A stretch of 23,886 nucleotides of DNA from an uncultured Bacilli bacterium. GTDB lineage: Bacteria > Bacillota_I > Bacilli_A > RF39 > UBA660. Location: NCBI GenBank assembly GCA_934096945.1, contig CAKOND010000015.1:1-23886 (forward strand), in the 5' to 3' direction. A model generated the notes under the pieces. It was not told where the DNA came from. It saw only the letters and a program-made list of their open reading frames with translations, and ran no database searches. Position numbers and translations under genes: made by a program. Positions 8,601 through 15,943 of this stretch are shown in pieces (position 1 is the first letter of the stretch; each line of letters opens with the position of its first letter).

Positions 8601-9044
8601 TTGGAAATTAATTTAAATGTAAAAGAAAATGAAAATAAAGAGTTTTATGATGATTATTTAGTGTGTGATAAAAATTATTTTCCTTATTCTTATTATCAAA
8701 ATATAATTGGACTTGAGTATTTAAAAAAACAATATAGTGATTTTGAAGATTTTGAATATGATACTTTTTTTGAAGAATTGGATAAGTTTTATGGAATAGA
8801 GAATTTAAAGATTGTGATGAATGCTAATTTTGCTATTATATTTAGATATGTTGATGATATTTTAGAAATATATGATATTATTTGTGGAAATTTAGTAGAT
8901 TATATAAAAATTCAAATTAATTTGGCTATTCAACAAATTAGTTTAGGTAAAAATATTAGTTGTAAGCTAGAAGAAAATGATATAGATATTTATAATAAAG
9001 TGCTTGGTTTAAAAGAAAATACAAGAAAGAGAGTAAGGTATTAA
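5607..9044 (+). CDS. Giant repeat-containing protein of unknown function
   Basis: A 1145-residue cytosolic protein with no signal peptide or membrane span. I chose the second of two adjacent ATGs because GGAGGG at 5595-5600 is 6 bases before it but only 3 before the first (5604). Three divergent copies of a unit can be seen: ELRKKFYDGKLSASDLYRHP (near residue 209), WLKDKFYRKIMTLNDLRECP (near 355) and ELKKYFYGKGKTLTFDFLKG (near 481). Each is followed by a helix of the HPEYIEYLKSKD type, so the body looks like a helical repeat scaffold. Near residues 850-920 is a different, conserved-looking domain with LTDCCQ, ETCMIHS, RLFVVRNDEGAILAQSW and ICFDNIEVP, reminiscent of GNAT-like or PcfJ-like C-terminal domains; this is only a suggestion. 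Asp/Cys/His residues there could form an active or metal site. It has its own promoter. Function unknown. Confidence 0.8.
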   Translation: MDFFIRLKYKNDIKKCEDYFGKDAFKELYNKYRKFWICLFECDELDYFLYYVRPKGKVSEYQFFEAVKLYYYTLSSDYDELNDLIRSEFNLIFIETNDFKSIKKYNKHKMFRDINMQRFVSMLGKDNILRLNKETGLFDNQNFFEKFVYYFTFDSSIYIKNYDEARDYVVEEIREIKKNRKFSLSCNYEHVHGDFFKKYPDLFIRSCAPYELRKKFYDGKLSASDLYRHPEYIEYLKSKDLLMVMRPFNILIDKTVYNLWLLVNKKYANEKILELFVKYYSNHVNKILDFSGVNFDDFKEVEIRFKEKIYKNLISLDMILPEQIEVFLQDDDFMRLHPELELDFDGLNVSSKEKDWLKDKFYRKIMTLNDLRECPELLELLINKNILVLFNIGMDDVKNFIIKEGKFKFLRLASVFGNSLLIVFKNHNLEFYDNLEFIDEVKYIEQRLAGALYDGDKYKLEDLPEFFKKKYLDLVLSDDASDELKKYFYGKGKTLTFDFLKGHPGWLKYLDGKDVQGMFKRCYTYFTYREEIDVAFQVFKDFRIGVKYAEVVDECIKSYQAKLLGNWWIKTNKKFFPDFAVVSNLTLDADIDKFLNSTSWWKKLIKLGIFDNEERKSGILKMAYIFGVFDKDPHGFQWLYQYFSLLPNQIKCSKVDILTKPFEYKVNPDLRRLALEEGFSGPTIYEYSGGTYKLTFDPRKYPKFSARVRCIMGNFKVLKLLSPDDVHRIFGGMKLTYNKDFYEFLLAHWDKLFDAREAQYIVPIQKAFKKIQIVNRNRKLTWEIACSFVDINKYEVNFGNEQLLDIASKAALDPDDMEELEKIYEEGKKRIYSTIPRIVGNVGNINYEITRLDDPLPLGIGDLTDCCQTLDDIAETCMIHSMTKQNGRLFVVRNDEGAILAQSWIWRDDNVICFDNIEVPYRVLDYEDKSILTKILKAYREASKKLVMIDHSIIKVTVGLGYNDIADLIEKNLPKDVNPVYLKDNGYIYINDSRKQSILEINLNVKENENKEFYDDYLVCDKNYFPYSYYQNIIGLEYLKKQYSDFEDFEYDTFFEELDKFYGIENLKIVMNANFAIIFRYVDDILEIYDIICGNLVDYIKIQINLAIQQISLGKNISCKLEENDIDIYNKVLGLKENTRKRVRY

Positions 9045-9096
9045 GTAATGTTAATATCTTTTTTCTTTGTGACATATTCTTTATAGAGGGATATTT

Positions 9097-10170
9097 ATGA
9101 AAAAAGTAGTGTTTTTAATATTACTCCTTGTGCCTTTTAAAGTGCTGGGAATGAGTGCATCTAGTATGATAGCAATGGATTTAGATAATGATGTTGTATA
9201 TTATGAGTATAATGCTGATGATCGGAGACTTATTGCTAGTATTACAAAAATTATGACCGCAATTGTTACTATAGAAAATATTGATATTGATAAGGAAGTT
9301 ACGGTTGGTGAAGAGGTTTTGAAAGCTTATGGAAGTGCTATATATATTAATGTTGGAGAAAAAATAACTATTAAAGATTTGCTTTATGGTTTAATCATGA
9401 GAAGTGGTAATGATGCAGCGGTGGTACTAGCTAAAAATGTTGCTGGTTCTATGGAAGGCTTTGCTAACTTTATGAATGAAATGGCAAGTAAAATAGGTAT
9501 GAATAATAGTCATTTTGTTAATAGTCATGGTCTTGAGGAAAATGATGGAAGTGCTAATGAGTCAACCGCTAGAGATATGGCAATTTTAACTAAATATGCC
9601 ATGAATAATGCTACTTTTAGAGAAATATTTGGTACTAAAAAATATATTGCTAAATCAAATGATAAAACTTATAGTTGGACTAATAAAAATAAACTTTTGC
9701 ATAGTGAAGATTATATAACTGGAGGTAAAACTGGTTTTACGGAAAAAGCTAGAAGAACACTTGTTACGACAGGTTCTAGAAATAATACAAATGTAGTTGT
9801 GGTTACTTTAAATGATGGAAATGATTTTGGTGATCATCGCAATATGTATGAAGAAATATTTAGAAATTATGAAGCTATTAAAGTTTTAGATAAAAATAAT
9901 ATAAAAATAAAAGATGAAAAAGTATATAAAAATGATACTTTGTATTTAGACGAGGATATTTATGTAAGTGTTAAAAATAAAAATGATAAGATAGATATTA
10001 GTTATGAACTTTATGATGAAAAAAAGTATTCTTCTGGTGATGTTGCTGGTTTTGTAAATGTTAAACTAAACGAAAAATTGGTTAGAAAAGAAAAAATATA
10101 TGTTGAAGTTAAAAAGCAAGAAGAACATTTAAGTTTTTGGGATAGGCTAAAGAGGTGGTTAGGGTGGTAA
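9097..10170 (+). CDS. dacB: D-alanyl-D-alanine carboxypeptidase (PBP5 family, DacB-like)
   Basis: A secreted, membrane-associated penicillin-binding protein that trims the terminal D-Ala from peptidoglycan stem peptides. A signal peptide ends near residue 20. The serine-protease-like triad is complete: SITK (Ser48, Lys51), SGN (103-105) and KTG (211-213). The C-terminal domain ends in an amphipathic tail rich in Trp (FWDRLKRWLGW) that should dock on the membrane. The 357 residues are typical. It heads dacB-spmA-spmB, the order of the Bacillus operon that modifies spore cortex, hence the symbol; DacF is an alternative. GAGGG precedes the ATG. CATATTCT at 9073-9080 resembles a sigma-E type -10, which would fit mother-cell expression but is unproven. 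Confidence 0.92.
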   Translation: MKKVVFLILLLVPFKVLGMSASSMIAMDLDNDVVYYEYNADDRRLIASITKIMTAIVTIENIDIDKEVTVGEEVLKAYGSAIYINVGEKITIKDLLYGLIMRSGNDAAVVLAKNVAGSMEGFANFMNEMASKIGMNNSHFVNSHGLEENDGSANESTARDMAILTKYAMNNATFREIFGTKKYIAKSNDKTYSWTNKNKLLHSEDYITGGKTGFTEKARRTLVTTGSRNNTNVVVVTLNDGNDFGDHRNMYEEIFRNYEAIKVLDKNNIKIKDEKVYKNDTLYLDEDIYVSVKNKNDKIDISYELYDEKKYSSGDVAGFVNVKLNEKLVRKEKIYVEVKKQEEHLSFWDRLKRWLGW

Positions 10171-10745
10171 GCTATATTTGGTTTTTCTTAATTATTGTTG
10201 GTATAGTTTATTCATTTTTAACTGGTAATATTTCTGTTATAAATGAAAGTATTTTAACTAATGGAGCAGATGCTTTAGAGTTAATGCTTTCTATATTTCC
10301 TGTTATTGTTTTGTGGAGTGGCATTATGAAAATTGCTGAAGAAGCAGGAATGCTTAAAAAGTTTGCTAAAATACTTGAACCCATTTTATCCAAACTTTTT
10401 CCGAGTGTTCCCAAGGATAATCCGGCTTTAGGTTTTATTGCTTCCAATATTGCTGCGAATATGATGGGACTTGGTAGTGCTGCAACACCTTTTGGGCTTA
10501 AGGCTATGACAGAACTGCAAAAAATAAATGATAAAAAAGATACTGCTAGTGTGCCAATGATTACATTTTTGGTTCTAAATACGGCGGGGGTTACAATTGT
10601 TCCTACGACAGTTTTAGCTCTTAGAATTGCTTATGGATCTTTAAATCCATCAGAAATAATTCTGCCAGGTGCTATTGCAACATTTTGTTCTTGTATTGGT
10701 GCTGTTACAATTGATTATTTTATTAGAAAGAGAGGGAAAATTTGA
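10164..10745 (+). CDS. spmA: Spore maturation protein SpmA
   Basis: A membrane protein of the nucleoside-recognition (Gate) family; with SpmB it is needed for spore core dehydration and heat resistance in Bacillus, by an unknown mechanism. About 193 residues, close to the Bacillus length, with the conserved SNIAANMMGLGSAATPFGLK segment and several hydrophobic spans. The GTG at 10164 is preferred because AGAGGTGG ends 5 bases before it; a GTG at 10155 would lie inside that ribosome site. The start lies within the last codons of dacB, and the stop overlaps the TTG of spmB, so the three genes are translationally linked. Confidence 0.93.
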   Translation: MVSYIWFFLIIVGIVYSFLTGNISVINESILTNGADALELMLSIFPVIVLWSGIMKIAEEAGMLKKFAKILEPILSKLFPSVPKDNPALGFIASNIAANMMGLGSAATPFGLKAMTELQKINDKKDTASVPMITFLVLNTAGVTIVPTTVLALRIAYGSLNPSEIILPGAIATFCSCIGAVTIDYFIRKRGKI

Positions 10746-11260
10746 ATATTTTATCTAAAATTGTAATACCTCTTTTTGTTGTTTTTGTTGTCTTTTATGG
10801 TTTTATAAAAAAGGTTAATATTTATGATGCCTTTTTGGATGGTGCTAAGGAAGGACTGCAAATATCTTTTAATATTTTTCCAAATATTATTGCTATGGTT
10901 TTTGCTATTAATATTTTTTTAGATAGTAATTTTGTTTATGAAATATTAAGTGTTTTTGAAGGCCTTTTAATGAAGTTTGGCATCCCACTTGATATTTTAC
11001 CTATGGCTATTTTAAGACCTATTTCGGGAACTGCTACACTTGCCATTATGAATGATATATTTAAAACTTTCGGTCCTGATTCTTATGCTGGAAGACTTGC
11101 TAGCGTTCTTCAAGGATGTACTGATACCACTATCTATGTTCTAGCTTTATATTTTGGTTCAATTGGTGTTAAAAAGATAAGATATTCTTTGATTGTGGGT
11201 CTTATTGCTGATTTAATTGGTATTGTGGTAGCCTTTGTTTTGACAGCTATGTTCTTTTAA
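10742..11260 (+). CDS. spmB: Spore maturation protein SpmB
   Basis: Partner of SpmA and a member of the same nucleoside-recognition membrane family. 172 residues with about four to five hydrophobic spans and the segment ILRPISGTATLAIMNDIF, then GPDSYAGRLASVLQGCTDTT, which is characteristic of SpmB. It starts at TTG 10742 (TTGA overlapping the spmA stop), with GAGAGGG 6 bases upstream. No strong terminator follows; the structured RNA region begins about 40 bases downstream. Confidence 0.93.
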   Translation: MNILSKIVIPLFVVFVVFYGFIKKVNIYDAFLDGAKEGLQISFNIFPNIIAMVFAINIFLDSNFVYEILSVFEGLLMKFGIPLDILPMAILRPISGTATLAIMNDIFKTFGPDSYAGRLASVLQGCTDTTIYVLALYFGSIGVKKIRYSLIVGLIADLIGIVVAFVLTAMFF

Positions 11261-11299
11261 AAAAATGCTAAAAAATTTTGCTAAAGTTATTGATAATTG

Positions 11300-11477
11300 C
11301 GTGAACTTGTGGTACATTTATATTGACAGGTAGTGCTGTTAGTGCTAGAGGCCTTGATTAATCCAGGCTGGTGGACATTAATATCCAGTAAACCGACACA
11401 GGCTGCCCTCAAACCACAGTCCAGACCTAATGTAGTATTTAAGTAGTTTTCTTTTAATCGTGGAAAGCTACATTTTT
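11300..11477 (+). ncRNA. Structured non-coding RNA between spmB and rluB
   Basis: A non-coding stretch visibly richer in G and C than its surroundings, ending in a terminator on the plus strand. Proposed pairings: TTGTGGT (11307-11313) with ACCACAG (11413-11419), closing the domain; GAGG (11348) with CCTC (11407); GGCCT (11350) with AGGCT (11365), sharing bases with the previous pair; TGGA (11372) with TCCA (11384); ACAG (11326) with CTGT (11336). The conserved-looking text (CTTGTGGTAC, GGTAGTGCTGTTAGTGC, CAGGCTGCCCTC) reminds me of the raiA-motif RNA of Bacillota, which has been linked to sporulation and aggregation in Clostridium; that match is from memory and unverified. No clear promoter, so it could be the 3' part of the spm transcript or independent. 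Confidence 0.6.
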
Positions 11478-11480
11478 CTT
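11443..11480 (+). terminator. Terminator of the structured RNA
   Basis: GTAGTTTTC (11443-11451) pairs with GAAAGCTAC (11463-11471), 9 bp with one G-T pair, followed by ATTTTTCTTTTATTTT. It fixes the plus strand for the RNA and separates it from rluB. Confidence 0.7.
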
Positions 11481-11498
11481 TTATTTTAAGCAAAAAAA

Positions 11499-11507
11499 TG
11501 GTATAAT
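11499..11507 (+). promoter_or_regulatory. Extended -10 promoter of rluB
   Basis: TGG-TATAAT at 11499-11507 with no good -35. The start of transcription near 11514 leaves a leader of about 14 bases that still contains the AAGGAGACC ribosome site. Confidence 0.6.
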
Positions 11508-11527
11508 TCTATTTGAAGGAGACCAAT

Positions 11528-12247
11528 ATGGAAAGATTACAAAAAGTTATAGCGTCTTATGGGTATGCATCTAGAAGAAAAGCAGAAGATTTAATCAGAC
11601 ATGGAAAAGTTTTAGTAAATGGAAAAGTTATTACAGAACTTGGTACCAAAGTTGAAGCAAATGATATAATAAGTATAGATGGGGTAATAATTAATAAAGA
11701 TGTAAAGCATGAGTATTACTTACTTAATAAACCTAGACAAGTTATAAGTAGTGTTACGGATAAGGAAGGCAGAATAACTGTTACTGATTTAATTAATACT
11801 GATGCTAGAATATATCCAGTAGGTAGACTTGATTACGATACTACGGGGTTAATTATTTTAACAAATGATGGAGATTTTGCAAATATGTTAATGCATCCAA
11901 GTTATGAAATAGAAAAAACATATGTTGCTAAACTTAATAAAATACTTGATAAAGATGATATAAATAAGTTAAAAAAAGGAATCGTTATTGATAATAGAAA
12001 AGTTGAAATAAAGAAATTTAAAGTTAGAAAAAAAGATAATGAAAAAAATACATCAATAATAGAACTTACTATTGTTGAAGGTAGAAATCATATCGTAAAA
12101 AGAATATTTGAAAGTATGCATATCGACGTAATGAAATTATCTAGGGTAGGTTATGCATTTTTAACTTTAGATGGACTTAAATCTGGAGAATATAGACAAC
12201 TTAGTATAAAAGAAATAAAAAAATTATATGCATTAAAAAAATGTTAA
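11528..12247 (+). CDS. rluB: 23S rRNA pseudouridine synthase RluB family
   Basis: Converts a specific uridine of 23S rRNA to pseudouridine. An N-terminal S4 RNA-binding domain (RLQKVIASYGYASRRKAEDL, then GKVLVNGKVI) precedes the RsuA/RluB catalytic domain with GRLDYDTTGLIILTNDGDF; Asp102 is the catalytic nucleophile. A GRNHIVKRIFE block near the C-terminus completes the family pattern. 239 residues, normal length. The ATG with AAGGAGACC 6 bases upstream is chosen over a TTG at 11513 that lies in the promoter. The position after dacB-spmA-spmB matches Bacillus, where rluB follows them; RsuA family members are similar, so the modified base is not certain. Confidence 0.92.
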   Translation: MERLQKVIASYGYASRRKAEDLIRHGKVLVNGKVITELGTKVEANDIISIDGVIINKDVKHEYYLLNKPRQVISSVTDKEGRITVTDLINTDARIYPVGRLDYDTTGLIILTNDGDFANMLMHPSYEIEKTYVAKLNKILDKDDINKLKKGIVIDNRKVEIKKFKVRKKDNEKNTSIIELTIVEGRNHIVKRIFESMHIDVMKLSRVGYAFLTLDGLKSGEYRQLSIKEIKKLYALKKC

Positions 12248-12268
12248 GTTAATTTACTTAATTTTTTT
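12244..12268 (+). terminator. Weak terminator after rluB
   Basis: TTAAGT pairs with ACTTAA (6 bp) and is followed by seven T. It overlaps the rluB stop codon. The stem is short and AT-rich, so termination may be partial. Confidence 0.45.
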
Positions 12269-12311
12269 GTATTAGCTGTAATTTTTGCTTGTGCAAATTA
12301 ATTCTGTGTGT

Positions 12312-12317
12312 TAAAAT
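12312..12317 (+). promoter_or_regulatory. Promoter of the ligase gene
   Basis: TAAAAT with the extended TGT element just upstream, and TTGTGC 17 bases before it as a weak -35. Transcription from about 12324 would begin at the ribosome site of the ATG at 12341 and exclude a GTG at 12308. Confidence 0.45.
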
Positions 12318-12340
12318 ATGTCTTAGGAGATGAAGAAACT

Positions 12341-14104
12341 ATGAGACAAAATAAAACTGGATATGCATCAATTGATTTGCCACAAAGTATGGATTCAACA
12401 TTTTTTGAGAAAAATCCATTAATACCAAATGCTAATATTTATACAACAATAAAATTATTAAGTGCATTTTATATGGACAAATGTGCTGTTAATTGTTTTG
12501 ATTTGAATGCAAGTTATGGCAAAATACTTGATGATGCCGTTACAGTTTCATTAGCATTAAAAGAACTTGGAGTTAAAAAAGGTGAAATTATTTCGGTTTG
12601 TATGCCAAATTTTTATCAAGCACTTGTAGTGTTTTTGGCTTGTAATAGAATTGGTGCTATTACGACTTTTATAGATGCAAAAGCTAGTGTTGAAGATATT
12701 TGTTATTATTTAAATGAATTTGAAACTCCAATTTTTGTTAATTTTGATAGTACTTTGTTAGAAAATAAAAAAATAAAAGAAAATACAAAAGTGAAATATA
12801 TTATAACTTTAGACAAAAGTAAAGTTAATAGTTTAGATTTATCTGGTGATTTTAAAATAACAACATATGAAGAAAAATTGGATTTTAGTTCACTTGGTAG
12901 CATTGCAAAATTTAGAAAAATAAAATTTGAAAAGCTACATGGTGGAAAAGAAAATGCAGTAATTTTGTTTACAAGTGGTTCAACTGGTAAACCTAAGTCT
13001 GTAGTACTAACTAATGAAAATATTTTAGCTGCAGAAATTTATGCTAAAAATACTAGTCATACGGAAAATATTACTGGCCCTAAGACACTTACTTGTGTAC
13101 CATTTTCGTATCCCTATGGTTTGATAACTTCGGCACTTACAACTTTACTTTGGGGAAAAGAAGCTATACTTGCTCCAGATATTAGTAAAGATACTATAAA
13201 CTATTATTATAGAAAAAATCCTAGTATAGTTTTTGGAAGTCCAGCACTTCTGGATTTAACTATGAAAAATGTTGATGAAAATCTAGATTTATCATCTGTT
13301 ACACATTTTATTTCTGGGGGAGATTTTTTAACCCCTCAGCATTATAAAAGAGGAATAGAATTTTTTAAATCTCATGGAGCAAATGTAGAACTTGGAAATG
13401 GATTTGGCAATGCTGAAACTGTAAGTATTGGCTCAACTCCAATTGGAGTTCCATCTAAACCGGAGACTGCTGGTAAATTATTGGTGGGAACTAGAGTAAT
13501 GGTAGTTAATCCAGAAACTTTTGAAGAAAAGAAGTATAACGAAGAAGGTTTGCTTTTAGTATCTGGTAAACACGTTTTTAAAGAATATTATAAAAATGAA
13601 GAACTAACTAATAAAGTTAAAATAAATATAAATGGCACAGAATATTATAATACAGGAACAATGGGATATATAGATGAAGATGGCTATTTTACACCGACCG
13701 GTAGAACATCAAGATTTTACATTATGTCATCTTTAAATAAAGTTTATTGTGATAATGTTCAGAATATAATATCGTCATTTAAATGTGTAAAAGATTGTGC
13801 TGTTGTAAAAGTTAGTGATGAAAATGAATTGTATGTTAATAAGGCATATATCGTATTAAATGATGGTTATGAACCTAGTGATGAAATGATAAAACAAATA
13901 AGTGAGCTTTGTTATTTGCCAACGGTTATTGCCAATGATAGAACTACACAATTAAAACCTTATGAAGTTCCTACTTATATTGAGTTTGTGAGTGAACTTC
14001 CAAGAATAAAAAGTTCTGAAAAAATTGATTATAAGATTTTAGAAAAAGATGCAAAAGAAAAATTAGAACAAAAAAAGAACATAAGACTAATAAGAAAAAG
14101 ATAA
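12341..14104 (+). CDS. AMP-forming acyl-CoA synthetase/ligase-like protein, atypical
   Basis: A 587-residue member of the ANL (adenylate-forming) superfamily, which activates a carboxylate with ATP and usually passes it to CoA or a carrier protein. The nucleotide-binding loop TSGSTGKPK (211-219) is intact, as is GNGFGNAETV (the A5-type region). The A7/A8 region reads YYNTGTMGYIDEDGYFTPTGR, so the near-invariant Asp of TGD that binds the ribose is Thr440. The C-terminal motif is SEKIDY with Lys561 kept and Glu in place of Gly. The ATG with AGGAGA 10 bases upstream is used rather than a GTG at 12308. A histidine kinase gene follows after 26 bases. The substrate is unknown; an acyl or amino acid is possible. 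Confidence 0.85.
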   Translation: MRQNKTGYASIDLPQSMDSTFFEKNPLIPNANIYTTIKLLSAFYMDKCAVNCFDLNASYGKILDDAVTVSLALKELGVKKGEIISVCMPNFYQALVVFLACNRIGAITTFIDAKASVEDICYYLNEFETPIFVNFDSTLLENKKIKENTKVKYIITLDKSKVNSLDLSGDFKITTYEEKLDFSSLGSIAKFRKIKFEKLHGGKENAVILFTSGSTGKPKSVVLTNENILAAEIYAKNTSHTENITGPKTLTCVPFSYPYGLITSALTTLLWGKEAILAPDISKDTINYYYRKNPSIVFGSPALLDLTMKNVDENLDLSSVTHFISGGDFLTPQHYKRGIEFFKSHGANVELGNGFGNAETVSIGSTPIGVPSKPETAGKLLVGTRVMVVNPETFEEKKYNEEGLLLVSGKHVFKEYYKNEELTNKVKININGTEYYNTGTMGYIDEDGYFTPTGRTSRFYIMSSLNKVYCDNVQNIISSFKCVKDCAVVKVSDENELYVNKAYIVLNDGYEPSDEMIKQISELCYLPTVIANDRTTQLKPYEVPTYIEFVSELPRIKSSEKIDYKILEKDAKEKLEQKKNIRLIRKR

Positions 14105-14130
14105 AAAGAATAAAATAGGTGGTGACTGAT

Positions 14131-15624
14131 GTGAATAGTGGATTATTTTTTCCAATTTGTGCTATTCCTTTTTCAATTTTAATAATTGTGTTATTTTATA
14201 AAAAAGGACATATTGATAATTATGAAACTAGAATTTATAGTTTTCTTATAATTCTTAATTTTGTAGGTTTGATTTTAGAATTGTTTTGTACAGTTGGAGC
14301 ATTTATATATAGTGATTACAAGTTTGTGGCTGATTTTTTCTTCAAAACATATTTGGGGTATTTGTTAATGTGGACTGCTTTATTTATGTATTATATATAT
14401 AGAATTTCAAATGAAAAAAGAGTTAAAAATTATAAATTATGGGAAAAATTAATGCTTGGTGTAGGGGCTTTAATTATAATTGCTACTTATCTTTTGCCTA
14501 TAAAACTTGTGGTGGAGGATAATTTTCAAACTAGATATACAACTGGAGCTAGTGTAAGTTTTGCTTATTTAGTAGGTGGTATTATAATTTTTATGATTAT
14601 TTTAATATTATGCAAAAATTATAAAAAGGTTTTTAGTAAAAAGTATTTGCCGGTTTGGATTTTACTTATTGTTGGAACTATTGCTATGGTACTTCAATTT
14701 AAATTTCCACAAGTTTTGTTACTTACTTATGTTGAAACTTTCATATGTGTTGTTATGTATTTTACTATTGAAAATCCTGATGTTAAAATGTTAAGTAAAG
14801 TTGTTTTAGCAAAAGAACAAGCTGAAAGAGCTAATAGAATAAAAAGTGAATTTTTATCTAGTATGTCTCATGAAGTTAGAACTCCTTTAAATGCTATTAT
14901 GGGATTATCTGAAGATATGATGATGTATAAAGAAAAATTGCCAAAAGAAATTATCTTTGATGCTAAGGAGATACAAATTGCATCACAAACTTTAAATGAA
15001 ATAATAGGTAATGTTTTAGATATTAACGCGATTGAATGTGAAGGCGTTGAACTAAAAAAAGATCCTTATAATATTAGGGAAGAAATTGATAAAGTAATTA
15101 AAGTGACAAAATCAAAAATTAAAAATAAAGATATAGTATTTAATTTGAAAATTAGTAAAAATGTTCCACGTATTTTAGTGGGGGATAAAGTTCGCATAAA
15201 AGAAATTATTAATAATCTTTTATCTAATGCTTTTAAATATACTAATAAAGGTAGTGTTAACTTAGAAATTAATATTACAAATAAAGTAAATGATAAATGT
15301 GATTTAGTTATTAAAGTTATTGATACTGGCAAAGGTATAGGTGAAGAAAATATGAATAAATTATTCACTAAATTTGAAAGATTAGATACTATTATTAATT
15401 CTGATATTGCTGGTACTGGACTTGGACTTGCAATTACAAAATCTTTAGTTGATATAATGAATGGAAAAATTAAGGTTATAAGTAAGGAAAATAAAGGTTC
15501 AACTTTTACTGTTGTAATACCACAAGGAATTGGAAATGAAAATGATAACAAAGAAAGGGTATACAATAATGCAATAGATAGATGGAAAGATGTTCCTGAA
15601 GTTATTATAACTGATAATCAATAA
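14131..15624 (+). CDS. Membrane sensor histidine kinase
   Basis: A 497-residue kinase with an N-terminal half of about six to seven membrane spans (residues 5-220) acting as an unidentified sensor. The dimerisation domain follows, with SMSHEVRTPLNAI (phospho-acceptor His247), then an ATPase domain with N box NNLLSNAFKYT, G1 DTGKGI and G2 GTGLGLAI. The start is GTG 14131 because TAGGTGGTGA ends 6 bases before it; two GTGs at 14119 and 14122 lie within that site. The sequence family often continues into a receiver domain, but here it ends about 25 residues after the ATPase domain with VPEVIITDNQ, and no response regulator gene follows. It is probably co-transcribed with the ligase gene. Confidence 0.9.
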   Translation: MNSGLFFPICAIPFSILIIVLFYKKGHIDNYETRIYSFLIILNFVGLILELFCTVGAFIYSDYKFVADFFFKTYLGYLLMWTALFMYYIYRISNEKRVKNYKLWEKLMLGVGALIIIATYLLPIKLVVEDNFQTRYTTGASVSFAYLVGGIIIFMIILILCKNYKKVFSKKYLPVWILLIVGTIAMVLQFKFPQVLLLTYVETFICVVMYFTIENPDVKMLSKVVLAKEQAERANRIKSEFLSSMSHEVRTPLNAIMGLSEDMMMYKEKLPKEIIFDAKEIQIASQTLNEIIGNVLDINAIECEGVELKKDPYNIREEIDKVIKVTKSKIKNKDIVFNLKISKNVPRILVGDKVRIKEIINNLLSNAFKYTNKGSVNLEINITNKVNDKCDLVIKVIDTGKGIGEENMNKLFTKFERLDTIINSDIAGTGLGLAITKSLVDIMNGKIKVISKENKGSTFTVVIPQGIGNENDNKERVYNNAIDRWKDVPEVIITDNQ

Positions 15625-15654
15625 AAATGTTAAGAATGGTTACTTAACATTTTT
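15623..15654. terminator. Bidirectional terminator between kinase and ferredoxin genes
   Basis: AAAAATGTTAAG pairs with CTTAACATTTTT, a 12-bp stem with an 8-nt loop, flanked by A and T tracts so it works for both convergent genes. The stop of each gene falls at an edge of the stem. Confidence 0.8.
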
Positions 15655-15841
15655 AGTTTTCTTCATTTTTTTCAATAGCAGCAACTGGGCAAGATGCTAT
15701 AGCATTTTCTAAGTCTTTGCTATCTAAGTTATCATTATTTATAGCTTTTGATAGACCATCAACTATTTCAAAGTGTTCTGGATCTATAGCAACACACATT
15801 CCACAGCCAATGCAATTTTCATTTACGTTTAACTTTTCCAT
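15653..15841 (-). CDS. fer: Small [4Fe-4S] ferredoxin
   Basis: A 62-residue electron carrier with one cluster: CIGCGMC supplies Cys10, Cys13 and Cys16, and CPVAAI supplies Cys51, with an acidic body typical of Bacillus-type ferredoxins. The ATG at 15841 is preferred because AAAGGAGG lies 5 bases upstream; the open frame extends further but those codons are hydrophobic and lack a ribosome site. It is monocistronic, between two convergent or divergent neighbours. Its redox partner is not indicated by context. Confidence 0.93.
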   Translation of the reverse strand: MEKLNVNENCIGCGMCVAIDPEHFEIVDGLSKAINNDNLDSKDLENAIASCPVAAIEKNEEN

Positions 15842-15915
15842 GTTTCCTCCTTTTCTAATTATAATAAAAAGTTTATAAAAAATCAATTATTAGCCTTTAA
15901 AAAAATATTTAAATA

Positions 15916-15924
15916 TGTTATCAT
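15916..15924 (+). promoter_or_regulatory. Extended -10 promoter
   Basis: TGT-TATCAT at 15916-15924, with transcription start near 15931 and AGAGGTAG as ribosome site for the ATG at 15944. No convincing -35. Confidence 0.5.
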
Positions 15925-15943
15925 GATTATAGAGGTAGTGTAT

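Noticed and set aside
11266..11286. Terminator after spmB made from the repeated TGCTAAA
   Set aside because: The two copies are direct, not inverted, so no stable stem forms.
15066..15566. Open frame on minus inside the histidine kinase
   Set aside because: It is the antisense shadow of the ATPase domain, has no ribosome site, and the plus frame carries all kinase motifs.
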